Shown in pieces: positions 1-6,426 of a stretch of DNA of 6,613 nt. Position 1 is the first letter of the stretch. Each line of letters starts with the position of its first letter. The position numbers and the translations under genes were made by a program. Source of the DNA: Flavobacterium psychrophilum (GTDB lineage Bacteria; Bacteroidota; Bacteroidia; Flavobacteriales; Flavobacteriaceae); NCBI GenBank assembly GCA_945866505.1, contig CAMBHH010000186.1:1-6613 (forward strand), written 5' to 3'. Under the pieces are notes generated by a model. It was not told where the DNA came from and made no database searches. It was given only the letters and a program-made list of their open reading frames with translations.

Positions 1-5
1 ATCAT

Positions 6-40
6 TTAGGTCTTGGGTTTTAGGCGCTGGGTATTAGATT
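6..40. repeat. Degenerate heptad tandem repeat (TTRGGNN, five units)
   Basis: Read on the plus strand in steps of seven, the units are TTAGGTC, TTGGGTT, TTAGGCG, CTGGGTA and TTAGATT. Four of the five fit TTRGGNN closely and the last is decayed. The array lies just downstream of the stop codon of the minus-strand TPR gene and may continue beyond the window edge. I see no hairpin plus T-run that would make the 58 bp here a standard terminator. Its function is unknown. It resembles the short heptameric repeats found between genes in some bacteria, but that family assignment is a guess. Confidence 0.5.
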
Positions 41-58
41 AAAAATCCTCATTTCAAA

Positions 59-1837
59 TTACAAATTCTTATCTCCCCGCAATTGTCGGTATTCTTTTCG
101 AGCCTCGACAAAATAAATACTGTCCGGATGATTGAAAATTATTTTCTCGTAAAGCGGTTTTGCCTTTTCGGGTTGTTGTAACTTATTGTTGTAAATTTCT
201 GCCGAAAAATAAAGCGCTTCGTCGATGTAAATTCCGTCTGCGTGATGGTCAATAATATTTTGATATTGGCTTAAAGCCAAAATGTATTCGCCTTGTTTTT
301 CGTAAAGTTGCCCTAAACGCAACAAAGTTACAGCTTCAATTTCCTGTCCTTTGAAACTTTTCAAAATTGACTGAAATTGTGAAATCGCTTCCAGATTTCT
401 ATTTTGATACAAGAGATAATCGCCTTTGGCAAACTGTTTCAAGGCCGTTTGTGTCGAATCGGCTACGGTATTGTCGCTGATTAAAAGGAAATATTCTAAA
501 GCATCATTGGCAATCAACTGTGTACTTGCCGATTTCAATTCCTTAAATTGTTTCGAAGCCCAAACAAAATCTCCCTGAAAATAACTGGTCTTGGCTGCCT
601 TTAAACTTGCTTCATGCGCCACAACATCATTTTTTAAATTTTCTTCAATTTGAGAATAATAAAGTAATGCCTGATTGAATTTTTCTTCGAAAAGCAAAAT
701 ATCAGCCAACTCCATTTTGGCCTGAGCGACTTCATAATCGTTCAATTGCAATTCGAGTGCTTTCGTAATTATGGCTTTTCCTTCCTCAGGTTTATTTAAG
801 TTAAAAGTTACAAAATGCGACTGAATTAGTTGTAAAGATAACGTAAATGGACTTATTCCATATTCCATCAACAAATTGGACAATTCCGTGTTGATGCCAT
901 CAAAATCCTTTTGCTGTGCCTTGTCAATTTTCATTTCAATCAAATAAGAATTGGCTTGAATGAGCAATTTTAAATCTTTGGTGTTTTCCAAAACAAAGCC
1001 CAAAATTTCTTTTGCCACTTCGGAGTCGTCTTCCTCAATGGCGAGTTGTCCTAAATTTATAATGCTATATAATGATTCGGGATTGCGCTTGTACACTGCT
1101 TTTTCCTGAACAAAGGCTTTTCCAAACTCTTTTTGCTGGACATAATACCAGCTCAAATATTGATTCCAAAAAACATCCTGATTCTTTTGAGCTCTTGTAA
1201 TTAATGATTTTCGCAAGGTTTCGTTGAAATTTTCATCGCCTTCTTCGACCATAAAACGAGCTAGTTGATTTTGGATTTGAATGGAATTTTGAGGATTGGC
1301 AAAAGCTTCGTCTAAAAAAGTAGCAATCATCATTTCGGTGTTGCCTAATTGTCCGTAAAGCTGCGCCATTTGATAATTAAAATTAAACTGTGGCTCAATT
1401 TTTATAGCGGTTTGATAGGCTTTCAGGGCATAATCAATCAAAGATTTTCTCTCGAAAGAATTCGAAATTCCGTACACCTCGTTTGGATTTATCTTAATTT
1501 TTTCTATTGCTTCGTCGTACTGTTTTTTGGCGGAAGCCTCGTTCTTTTGCAACTGGAAATTATAACCCAATTCTACTAAAAGAGTTCCTTGTTTGTATTT
1601 ATCCCATCGCGCTTGAATGGCTTTTTGGGCTACATCAAATTGCTGTAATTGCTGGTAACAATCTATTGTTCGCTGAAAATATTGCGAATTTTGAGGCGTC
1701 CCTTTCAATAATTCTTCGAAACTGATTTTGGCTTTCTCGAAATCTCCTTTATCGTAATAATATTGGGCTAATTGCTCGTTTTGTGAAAAACAAACCAATG
1801 AAAAAAACAGGGCGATATGTAGAAAGAGTTTTTTCAT
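59..1837 (-). CDS. Secreted tetratricopeptide repeat (TPR) protein
   Basis: A 592-residue protein made almost wholly of helical TPR units. An N-terminal signal peptide (residues 1-19, MKK, hydrophobic core, ending CFSQ) predicts export to the periplasm. The Cys in it is preceded by L-V, a poor lipobox, so signal peptidase I cleavage before or after the Gln is more likely. Clear TPR-like helical pairs occur at about residues 21-50 (YYYDKGDFEKAKISFEELL), in the next two units to about 120, around 130-185, and in the C-terminal third. There, units such as LGQLYEKQGEYILALSQYQ and AKPLYEKIIFNHPDS resemble the TPR tail of CpoB/YbgF and outer-membrane assembly scaffolds. TPRs mediate protein-protein contact; no enzyme domain is visible. 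An upstream in-frame ATG at 1867 would add ten residues before the signal peptide and lies inside a repeat, so the ATG at 1837 is preferred. The gene is co-directional with and downstream of serS. The specific partner or process is unknown. Confidence 0.88.
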   Translation of the reverse strand: MKKLFLHIALFFSLVCFSQNEQLAQYYYDKGDFEKAKISFEELLKGTPQNSQYFQRTIDCYQQLQQFDVAQKAIQARWDKYKQGTLLVELGYNFQLQKNEASAKKQYDEAIEKIKINPNEVYGISNSFERKSLIDYALKAYQTAIKIEPQFNFNYQMAQLYGQLGNTEMMIATFLDEAFANPQNSIQIQNQLARFMVEEGDENFNETLRKSLITRAQKNQDVFWNQYLSWYYVQQKEFGKAFVQEKAVYKRNPESLYSIINLGQLAIEEDDSEVAKEILGFVLENTKDLKLLIQANSYLIEMKIDKAQQKDFDGINTELSNLLMEYGISPFTLSLQLIQSHFVTFNLNKPEEGKAIITKALELQLNDYEVAQAKMELADILLFEEKFNQALLYYSQIEENLKNDVVAHEASLKAAKTSYFQGDFVWASKQFKELKSASTQLIANDALEYFLLISDNTVADSTQTALKQFAKGDYLLYQNRNLEAISQFQSILKSFKGQEIEAVTLLRLGQLYEKQGEYILALSQYQNIIDHHADGIYIDEALYFSAEIYNNKLQQPEKAKPLYEKIIFNHPDSIYFVEARKEYRQLRGDKNL

Positions 1838-1843
1838 TTTTGA

Positions 1844-1872
1844 ACCATATAAGGCATTTAAGGTCATTTAAG
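1844..1872 (-). repeat. Left arm of 29-bp inverted repeat
   Basis: Read on the minus strand this arm is three tandem units, CTTAAATGAC, CTTAAATGC and CTTATATGG, plus a final T. It matches the plus strand at 2343-2371 in 28 of 29 positions. It ends 6 bp upstream of the preferred start codon of the TPR gene (1835-1837), so it forms most of that gene's 5' leader. The internal 9-10 bp periodicity resembles a dispersed repeat family rather than a protein-binding palindrome. Confidence 0.9.
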
Positions 1873-1907
1873 AAATGGTAAATAATCAAAATTTAAGATA
1901 TTGCAAT

Positions 1908-1915
1908 CAAATATA
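1908..1915 (-). promoter_or_regulatory. Possible Bacteroidetes -7 box upstream of the TPR gene
   Basis: On the minus strand the sequence is TATATTTG, a full match to the TAnnTTTG element of the Bacteroidetes housekeeping sigma factor. It would start transcription around 1900, about 60 nt before the TPR start codon. No well-placed -33 TTG is visible upstream, and the DNA is AT-rich enough for chance matches. If real, it lies inside the repeat-bounded segment, so the TPR gene would draw a promoter from that segment. Confidence 0.3.
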
Positions 1916-1919
1916 ATTG

Positions 1920-2294
1920 TTATTTCCCGTGAGTTATCTTTAAAACCTGAGCATTTTTAGCATCAATAATAATTAAAAAAGTTCCTCCCAAGCTTCCTTC
2001 TGGTATAGTCCCTGAAATAACCCAATAATTTTTTATCAAATATTCTTCGTATGGTTTTTGCCTTTCAATATTTTCTTTTCCATAAATATCGAAAAGAATA
2101 GCTTCTGCAATTTTAATTGCTGTCTTACTTTCCTTTATTATTATTTCTTTGTTGTCAACAACATTATGTCCAGGTTTTTTTAGTAAAACCGCATCCAGTT
2201 CTTCTTTTGCATATTTTTCACCCAAAACAAGTCTATTATTTTGTGCACAAGAATTAATTGTAAAAGCCAAAAAAATTACGAGTAAATATTTCAT
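1920..2294 (-). CDS. Small lipoprotein with NTF2-fold immunity (YbbC/YhhH-type) domain
   Basis: A 124-residue protein. Residues 1-16 form a short lipoprotein signal (MKY, hydrophobic core, then T-I-N-S-C) with the lipidated Cys predicted at position 16. No acidic surface-export signal follows, so a periplasm-facing location is likely. The rest fits the NTF2-fold immunity family: a helix KESKTAIKIAEAILFDIYG (54-72), then KPYEEY, the strand WVISGTIP (91-98), a GG turn (103-104) and a C-terminal strand pair ending QVLKITHGK. In that family the domain is linked to polymorphic toxin immunity; YbbC and YhhH sit beside Rhs elements in E. coli. No toxin is present here, so it may be an orphan immunity gene or a domesticated lipoprotein. 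An in-frame ATG at 2327 would place 11 polar residues before the signal, so 2294 is preferred. The gene lies between two inverted-repeat arms and is AT-rich (about 29% G+C). Confidence 0.8.
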   Translation of the reverse strand: MKYLLVIFLAFTINSCAQNNRLVLGEKYAKEELDAVLLKKPGHNVVDNKEIIIKESKTAIKIAEAILFDIYGKENIERQKPYEEYLIKNYWVISGTIPEGSLGGTFLIIIDAKNAQVLKITHGK

Positions 2295-2342
2295 ATTTTT
2301 TTTATGATATGAACATTTCAAAACCATTAATTTATACTAATA

Positions 2343-2371
2343 CTTAAATGATCTTAAATGCCTTATATGGT
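2343..2371 (+). repeat. Right arm of 29-bp inverted repeat
   Basis: On the plus strand it reads CTTAAATGAT, CTTAAATGC, CTTATATGG, T. It is complementary to 1844-1872 except at one base (T here, C in the other copy). It lies 8 bp beyond the serS stop codon, in the serS 3' region and upstream of the small lipoprotein gene. Confidence 0.9.
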
Positions 2372-2379
2372 AAAATTAT

Positions 2380-3651
2380 TTAGTCAATAATATCAAACCC
2401 ACAATAGCTTCGCAAAACTTCAGGAATTACGATTCCTTCCGCAGTTTGGTAATTTTCTAAAATTCCTGCCAAAACTCTTGGCAAAGCCAATGAACTTCCG
2501 TTTAAGGTGTGTGCCAATTGGTTTTTTCCGTCTTTGTCTTTGAAACGCAATTTCAAACGATTCGCCTGAAAAGTCTCGAAATTAGAAACTGAACTGATTT
2601 CTAACCAACGTTCTTGTGCCGTAGAATACACTTCGAAATCATAAGTCAAAGCGGACGTGAAACCCATATCGCCACCACAAAGACGTAATATTCTATAAGG
2701 TAATTTCAATTCTTGCAAAATACTTTTTACATGTTCGACCATTCCTTCTAAAGCTTCATAGGATTTGTCAGGATGCTCCACTCGCACAATTTCGACTTTA
2801 TCAAACTGATGCAAACGATTCAATCCGCGAACGTGAGCGCCATAAGAACCGGCTTCACGACGGAAACAAGGTGTGTAAGCCGTGGTTAAAATGGGCAATT
2901 CGTTTTCGTTTAAAATGACATCACGAAACAAATTGGTTACCGGAACTTCAGCCGTTGGAATCAAATATAAATTATCGGTGGCGTCGTGGTACATTTGCCC
3001 TTCTTTATCCGGCAATTGTCCCGTTCCATAAGCCGAAGCTTCGTTGACCATATGTGGCACTTGAACTTCATTGTAACCCGCAGCCGTATTCTTATCTAAA
3101 AAATAATTGATTAAGGCACGTTGCAACTTGGCTCCTTTTCCTTTATAAACAGGAAATCCTGCACCTGTGATTTTATTTCCTAATTCAAAATCGATGATGT
3201 CGTATTTTTTTACCAATTCCCAATGCGGTTGCGCGCCTTCGTGCAAAACAGGAATTGCGCCTTCTTCAAAAACATTCAGGTTTTCTTCGGGAGTTTTTCC
3301 GTCAGGAACAATAGCTGTGGGAAGATTGGGTAAAGTATATAGTTTTTCCAACAAATCGGCAGCTAATTGATCGGCAGTTTCAGCTAAAGATTTACTTTTT
3401 TCTTTCAGTAAAACTGTTTTTTCTCTGAGAATAGCGGCTTTTGATTTTTCGCCTTTCTTCATCAATTCACCAATATCTTTGGATAATTTATTAGATTCTG
3501 ATAAAATTCCGTCCAACTCCACTTGTGTAGCACGACGGCGTTCATCCAGTTGTACTACTTCTTGAACAACACTTGTGGCATCCATATTTCTTTTTGCCAA
3601 AGCGGTGATTACTTTCTCTTGATTCTCTCTAATAAATGCAATTTGTAACAT
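2380..3651 (-). CDS. serS: Serine--tRNA ligase (seryl-tRNA synthetase)
   Basis: Charges tRNA-Ser (and tRNA-Sec where present) with serine in the cytoplasm, using ATP. The 423-residue length is normal for the bacterial enzyme. Residues about 27-105 form the long charged antiparallel coiled-coil arm that grips the tRNA variable loop (QLDERRR through LAADLLEKL). The class II catalytic core follows: TAEVP at 233-237 (serine and ATP pocket), motif 2 from FRREAG at 263-268 through HVRGLNRLHQF, the segment EISSVSNFETFQANR at 351-365, and motif 3 NGSSLALPRVLAGILENYQ at 384-402 with the conserved Arg. The C-terminus, with IPEVLRSY, is also typical. The start MLQIAFIREN is the usual SerS N-terminus, which supports the ATG at 3651. 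It is the first gene of a co-directional run with the small lipoprotein and TPR genes; a -7 promoter box lies upstream. Confidence 0.98.
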   Translation of the reverse strand: MLQIAFIRENQEKVITALAKRNMDATSVVQEVVQLDERRRATQVELDGILSESNKLSKDIGELMKKGEKSKAAILREKTVLLKEKSKSLAETADQLAADLLEKLYTLPNLPTAIVPDGKTPEENLNVFEEGAIPVLHEGAQPHWELVKKYDIIDFELGNKITGAGFPVYKGKGAKLQRALINYFLDKNTAAGYNEVQVPHMVNEASAYGTGQLPDKEGQMYHDATDNLYLIPTAEVPVTNLFRDVILNENELPILTTAYTPCFRREAGSYGAHVRGLNRLHQFDKVEIVRVEHPDKSYEALEGMVEHVKSILQELKLPYRILRLCGGDMGFTSALTYDFEVYSTAQERWLEISSVSNFETFQANRLKLRFKDKDGKNQLAHTLNGSSLALPRVLAGILENYQTAEGIVIPEVLRSYCGFDIID

Positions 3652-3691
3652 ATCCTTATCTTTTAAACGCTAACTTTAATTATAACGGTAG

Positions 3692-3699
3692 CAAATTTA
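3692..3699 (-). promoter_or_regulatory. Promoter -7 box for serS
   Basis: The minus strand reads TAAATTTG, a full match to the Bacteroidetes TAnnTTTG element. It would start transcription near 3685, about 30 nt ahead of the serS start codon. A TTG on the same strand at 3728-3730 is 28 bp away, too far for a standard -33 element, so only the -7 box is supported. Confidence 0.5.
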
Positions 3700-3749
3700 G
3701 GGAAATGTTTTTATAAAAAGGGGGAATCAAAAAGTTAAGAACGATTTAT

Positions 3750-3780
3750 AGCGCATGGTTACATTCTGTTTGCGCTTTTT
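3750..3780 (+). terminator. GC hairpin followed by T-run in the divergent region
   Basis: AGCGCA (3750-3755) pairs with TGCGCT (3771-3776) across a 15-nt loop, and TTTTT (3776-3780) follows, overlapping the stem by one base. This is a terminator-like layout on the plus strand. It is oddly placed, because it sits between two divergent genes upstream of the predicted peptidase promoter. It may stop stray plus-strand transcription, act as an attenuator if a promoter lies further upstream, or be chance. Confidence 0.25.
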
Positions 3781-3793
3781 CAGCTATTATAGA

Positions 3794-3822
3794 TTGCATT
3801 TCTGCCAGATTACTTATTTTTA
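3794..3822 (+). promoter_or_regulatory. Probable promoter of the M1 peptidase gene
   Basis: A TTG at 3794-3796 (-33 position) is followed after 18 bp by TATTTTTA at 3815-3822, which matches TAnnTTTG except for the last base. This spacing fits the Bacteroidetes housekeeping promoter layout. Transcription would begin near 3828-3830, giving a very short leader of about 10-15 nt before the ATG at 3841. No Shine-Dalgarno sequence is visible, as is common in this phylum. Confidence 0.45.
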
Positions 3823-3840
3823 CAGTAAATATTTCAGTGT

Positions 3841-5760
3841 ATGAAAAATATATTACTCTTCGGCTTTCTGTTGTGTACCTCTTTTGTTTTTTCGCAAGAC
3901 AATCTTGCTCTATTTGAAAAAATGAGAGCTTCTGAAGCAAACTCTGCATCAAAACTTATGTCGGTAAAAACCAATCCAAATACTGCCAATTACGATATTA
4001 CATATCATAAATTAGAATGGAATATCGACCCGGCAATCTATTTTATATCTGGAAAAGTAACTACAACTTACACTGCCTTGTCCGATATGAAGACATTGAC
4101 TTTTGATCTTTCAAACACATTAACCGTAAGTTCCGTAAAAAAGGGAGTTGATAATTTAGCTTTCACTCAAAATCCAACGGAATTGCAAATTACCTTGCCC
4201 GCAACCCAATTTACTGGAATTTCAGAAACGGTTGAAATCAACTATTCTGGAACACCTCCATCTTCTGGTTTTGGCTCGTTTGAAACCACTACACATAATG
4301 GAACACCCGTGATGTGGACTTTATCTGAACCTTTTGGAGCAATGGAATGGTGGCCTTGTAAGCAAGATTTAAACGATAAAATTAATACGATTGATGTTTA
4401 TATAACTGCTCCAAGTCAATATACAAGTGTTTCTAACGGTGTAGAACCCGAAGCACCAGTAATTAGTGGATCGACTAAAACCACTCATTTTCATCACAAT
4501 TATCCCATTCCTGCTTATTTAATTTGCGTGGCAGTAACTGATTATACTGTTTACAGTCAAACGGGTGGAACTATTCCAAATCAATATCCAATTGTCAATT
4601 ACATCTATCCAGAAAATTTCAGTCCAACTGTTCAAAACCAATTGGCACAAACACCATTGATATTGAATTTATTCGAAAATTTATTTGAAATCTATCCGTT
4701 TCATAAAGAAAAATACGGTCACGCCCAGTTTGGATGGGGCGGCGGAATGGAGCATACCACCGTTTCGTTTATGAATAATTTTAGTCGAGGATTAATTGGT
4801 CACGAAATGGCGCATCAGTGGTTTGGGGACAAAATAACTTGTGGTACTTGGAAAGATATTTGGCTCAACGAAGGATTTGCCACATATTTAGCTTCAATTG
4901 TTATCGAGAATTTTGACGGACAAGCGGCTTTTATTGCTGATAAATCCAATATGATTGACCTGATTACTTCAATGCAGAATGGAGCGGTTTATCTCAACGA
5001 TGCAGAAGCAACTGATGTTTACAGAATTTTTGATGGAAGATTAAGTTATTATAAAGGTGCTATGGTTTTGAATATGTTGCGACTTAAAATGGGTGACGCT
5101 CTATTTTTTCAAGGGTTAAAAAATTATCTAGCTGATACCAATTTGGCTTTCAAATATGCTGTTACCTCGGATTTGCAAACTCATCTCGAAGCAGTTTATG
5201 GCAGTAGTTTAAATGAATTTTTTAACGATTGGATCTATAATCAAGGTTATCCTACTTATGCTATAGCTTTTCAAAATAATTATAATGGTACTGTTACTAT
5301 TAATGTCAATCAAACCCAATCCGATCCTTCAGTCAGTTTTTTTGAAATGCCAGTTCCAATTAGAGTTTTTGGTGCAGCTGGAGAACAAATGGATTTGGTT
5401 TTAAATACTATTTCCAATGGAGAAACTTTTACAAAAAATGTCCCTTTTGTGGTTACCAGCGTAGTATTTGACCCGAATAAAGATTTGATTACAAAAAATT
5501 CTGTGGTTACCTTATCCACCAATAATCCCAAATTAGAAACCATTTCACTCTATCCAAACCCTTCAAAAAATAAGATAACACTTCAATTGCCTGACCGAAT
5601 TACTGTTGAAAAAACTTTGTTTTACAATTCCTTAGGACAAAAAGTGCAAGAAACCAGTTCTGCTACTTCTTTGGATGTGAGTGCTTTGACTGAAGGAATT
5701 TATTTTATGACGCTATTTACAAATGAAGGGACAAAACAAATTCAGTTTGTGAAAAAGTAA
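3841..5760 (+). CDS. Secreted M1-family zinc aminopeptidase with T9SS sorting domain
   Basis: A 639-residue zinc metallopeptidase expected to remove N-terminal residues from peptides outside the cytoplasm. The signal peptide is residues 1-19 (MKN, hydrophobic core, VFSQ). An N-terminal beta domain of the M1 type spans about 48-235 and includes the typical EPFGAMEWWPC segment at 163-173. The catalytic domain has the exopeptidase motif as GGMEH (301-305; GAMEN in the classic enzymes), the zinc site HEMAH (321-325) with the third ligand Glu344 in NEGFATY (HExxH-x18-E), catalytic base Glu322, and the transition-state Tyr403 in SYYKGA. The large helical C-terminal domain of PepN is absent. A beta-rich linker (about 485-565) leads instead to a type A T9SS sorting domain at about 568-639, with LYPNPSKN at its start, LGQKV, EGIYFM and a basic end. 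It should therefore cross the outer membrane by T9SS and be released or surface-anchored. It is divergent from serS with its own promoter. Confidence 0.95.
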   Translation: MKNILLFGFLLCTSFVFSQDNLALFEKMRASEANSASKLMSVKTNPNTANYDITYHKLEWNIDPAIYFISGKVTTTYTALSDMKTLTFDLSNTLTVSSVKKGVDNLAFTQNPTELQITLPATQFTGISETVEINYSGTPPSSGFGSFETTTHNGTPVMWTLSEPFGAMEWWPCKQDLNDKINTIDVYITAPSQYTSVSNGVEPEAPVISGSTKTTHFHHNYPIPAYLICVAVTDYTVYSQTGGTIPNQYPIVNYIYPENFSPTVQNQLAQTPLILNLFENLFEIYPFHKEKYGHAQFGWGGGMEHTTVSFMNNFSRGLIGHEMAHQWFGDKITCGTWKDIWLNEGFATYLASIVIENFDGQAAFIADKSNMIDLITSMQNGAVYLNDAEATDVYRIFDGRLSYYKGAMVLNMLRLKMGDALFFQGLKNYLADTNLAFKYAVTSDLQTHLEAVYGSSLNEFFNDWIYNQGYPTYAIAFQNNYNGTVTINVNQTQSDPSVSFFEMPVPIRVFGAAGEQMDLVLNTISNGETFTKNVPFVVTSVVFDPNKDLITKNSVVTLSTNNPKLETISLYPNPSKNKITLQLPDRITVEKTLFYNSLGQKVQETSSATSLDVSALTEGIYFMTLFTNEGTKQIQFVKK

Positions 5761-5800
5761 ACTTGAAAAGCCTTAGTCCATTTTAAAAAAGCGATGTACT

Positions 5801-5824
5801 AAGGAGTTTGCATTAAACTCTTTT
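5801..5824 (+). terminator. Probable terminator of the M1 peptidase gene
   Basis: A nine-pair stem, 5801-5809 with 5815-5823 (one G-T pair), closes a 5-nt loop, GCATT. The run TTTT at 5821-5824, largely within the 3' arm, is followed by AATTT. The hairpin lies 40 bp past the peptidase stop and contains the stop codon of the convergent gene. A competing 7-bp stem (CCTTAGT 5771-5777 with ACTAAGG 5798-5804) overlaps it. The stem is AT-rich, so strength is uncertain. Confidence 0.45.
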
Positions 5825-6352
5825 AATTTCGTGTCCTACAAATTCTTCTAAAGTGGCGAATATTTCGTCGACAGAAAGTACTTCGAAATCGGGATGTGAT
5901 TTTAGAAAATTGGCGTTCAAAGTCACTAGATTTTCTTCTATTTCGAAAAAACTATCGTTGTTGAGCAAATCTCTGGTAGGATTTACACCTTCCAATTTCC
6001 CTTTCAGGAATTTATTGAGCTTTACGCTGCTCATTAGTTTTACTTTTTTGGATTGCTGTTGGAATAATTCCAAGTGCTTGAAGGCACCAATTAATGCCAA
6101 AACTTCTTCGATTAATTCGTTCAGTTCGGAATTCCAACCCAAAGAATGTACAAATTGAGCAAAGTTTCCTGCAACATATTGAGAGTAATAATAGTCTAAA
6201 TAATAACTCATCAAGGCGTCTTCGTGAATGAATTCGTCGTCGATTTTTTCCTCTCGCATCAAGTTGATTACCGAAATATTGGAGTGAATCACGTCTTGAA
6301 GATTCTCACTATTGAAGGCTGTTTCTGAAACTAGTATTCTACCTAATTCCAT
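5813..6352 (-). CDS. Acidic protein resembling the DMP19/DUF4375 family
   Basis: A 179-residue protein with no signal peptide or membrane segment, so probably cytoplasmic. The core at about 47-96 (ALMSYYLDYYYSQYVAGNFA, then QFVHSLGW, a Leu/Glu helix, and IGAFKHLELF) recalls the DMP19-like (DUF4375) fold, where a helix, a G-x-F turn, F-x-N/H and a later 'hIGA' helix recur. The founding member in Neisseria is a DNA mimic that blocks a transcription repressor. By hand count there are about 30 Asp/Glu against 15 Lys/Arg; in the first 100 residues it is 17 against 4, so the N-terminal half is strongly acidic. This suits a DNA mimic but does not prove it. The C-terminal part (100-179) is more basic, then helical and acidic, and is not recognised. 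It is convergent with the peptidase gene, 52 bp apart. No good promoter box is visible upstream. Family call is moderate; function is unknown. Confidence 0.6.
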   Translation of the reverse strand: MELGRILVSETAFNSENLQDVIHSNISVINLMREEKIDDEFIHEDALMSYYLDYYYSQYVAGNFAQFVHSLGWNSELNELIEEVLALIGAFKHLELFQQQSKKVKLMSSVKLNKFLKGKLEGVNPTRDLLNNDSFFEIEENLVTLNANFLKSHPDFEVLSVDEIFATLEEFVGHEIKRV

Positions 6353-6426
6353 AAATTTTTGTATTTGAAGGTTAGCGGTAAATTTCGGGTAAATAAAACC
6401 AGAAAAGAAATATTGTTTAGAACCTG

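Larger units (their letters stand above)
1844..2371. other. Candidate inverted-repeat-bounded cassette with one lipoprotein gene
   Basis: The 470 bp between the two repeat arms hold exactly one gene, the NTF2-fold lipoprotein, with its leader and trailer. The outer edges of the arms lie 6-8 bp from the start of the TPR gene and the end of serS. By hand count 1921-2280 is about 29% G+C, while sample lines of the flanking genes are about 33-53%. These facts fit a small insertion between two resident genes, or a segment able to invert. There is no transposase or recombinase in the window and I found no convincing target-site duplication, so mobility is inferred only. Confidence 0.35.

Noticed and set aside
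1349..1725. Two overlapping plus-strand open frames
   Set aside because: They lie antisense to the well-supported TPR gene and have no recognisable domain or start context.
1838..1867. Upstream ATG extending the TPR protein by ten residues
   Set aside because: It would put a non-signal stretch before a clear MKK signal peptide and would start within a repeat arm.
2295..2327. Upstream ATG extending the small lipoprotein by 11 residues
   Set aside because: The added residues are polar and precede the lipoprotein signal, which would be spoiled.
3167..3370. Plus-strand open frame of 67 codons
   Set aside because: It is fully antisense to serS and its composition reflects the complementary strand.
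2380..3651. SSVSN in SerS where many enzymes have SSCSN
   Set aside because: All catalytic motifs are intact and such variation is expected in this phylum, so it is not evidence of altered function.
3746..3952. Minus-strand open frame across the divergent region
   Set aside because: It covers the promoter and signal-peptide region of the peptidase gene in antisense and shows no domain.
5310..5543. Minus-strand open frame of 77 codons
   Set aside because: It is antisense inside the peptidase coding region, with no supporting features.
5853..6158. Plus-strand open frame of 101 codons
   Set aside because: It is antisense to the DMP19-like gene; its Ser/Phe-rich composition is what an acidic, Lys/Glu-rich gene gives on the other strand.
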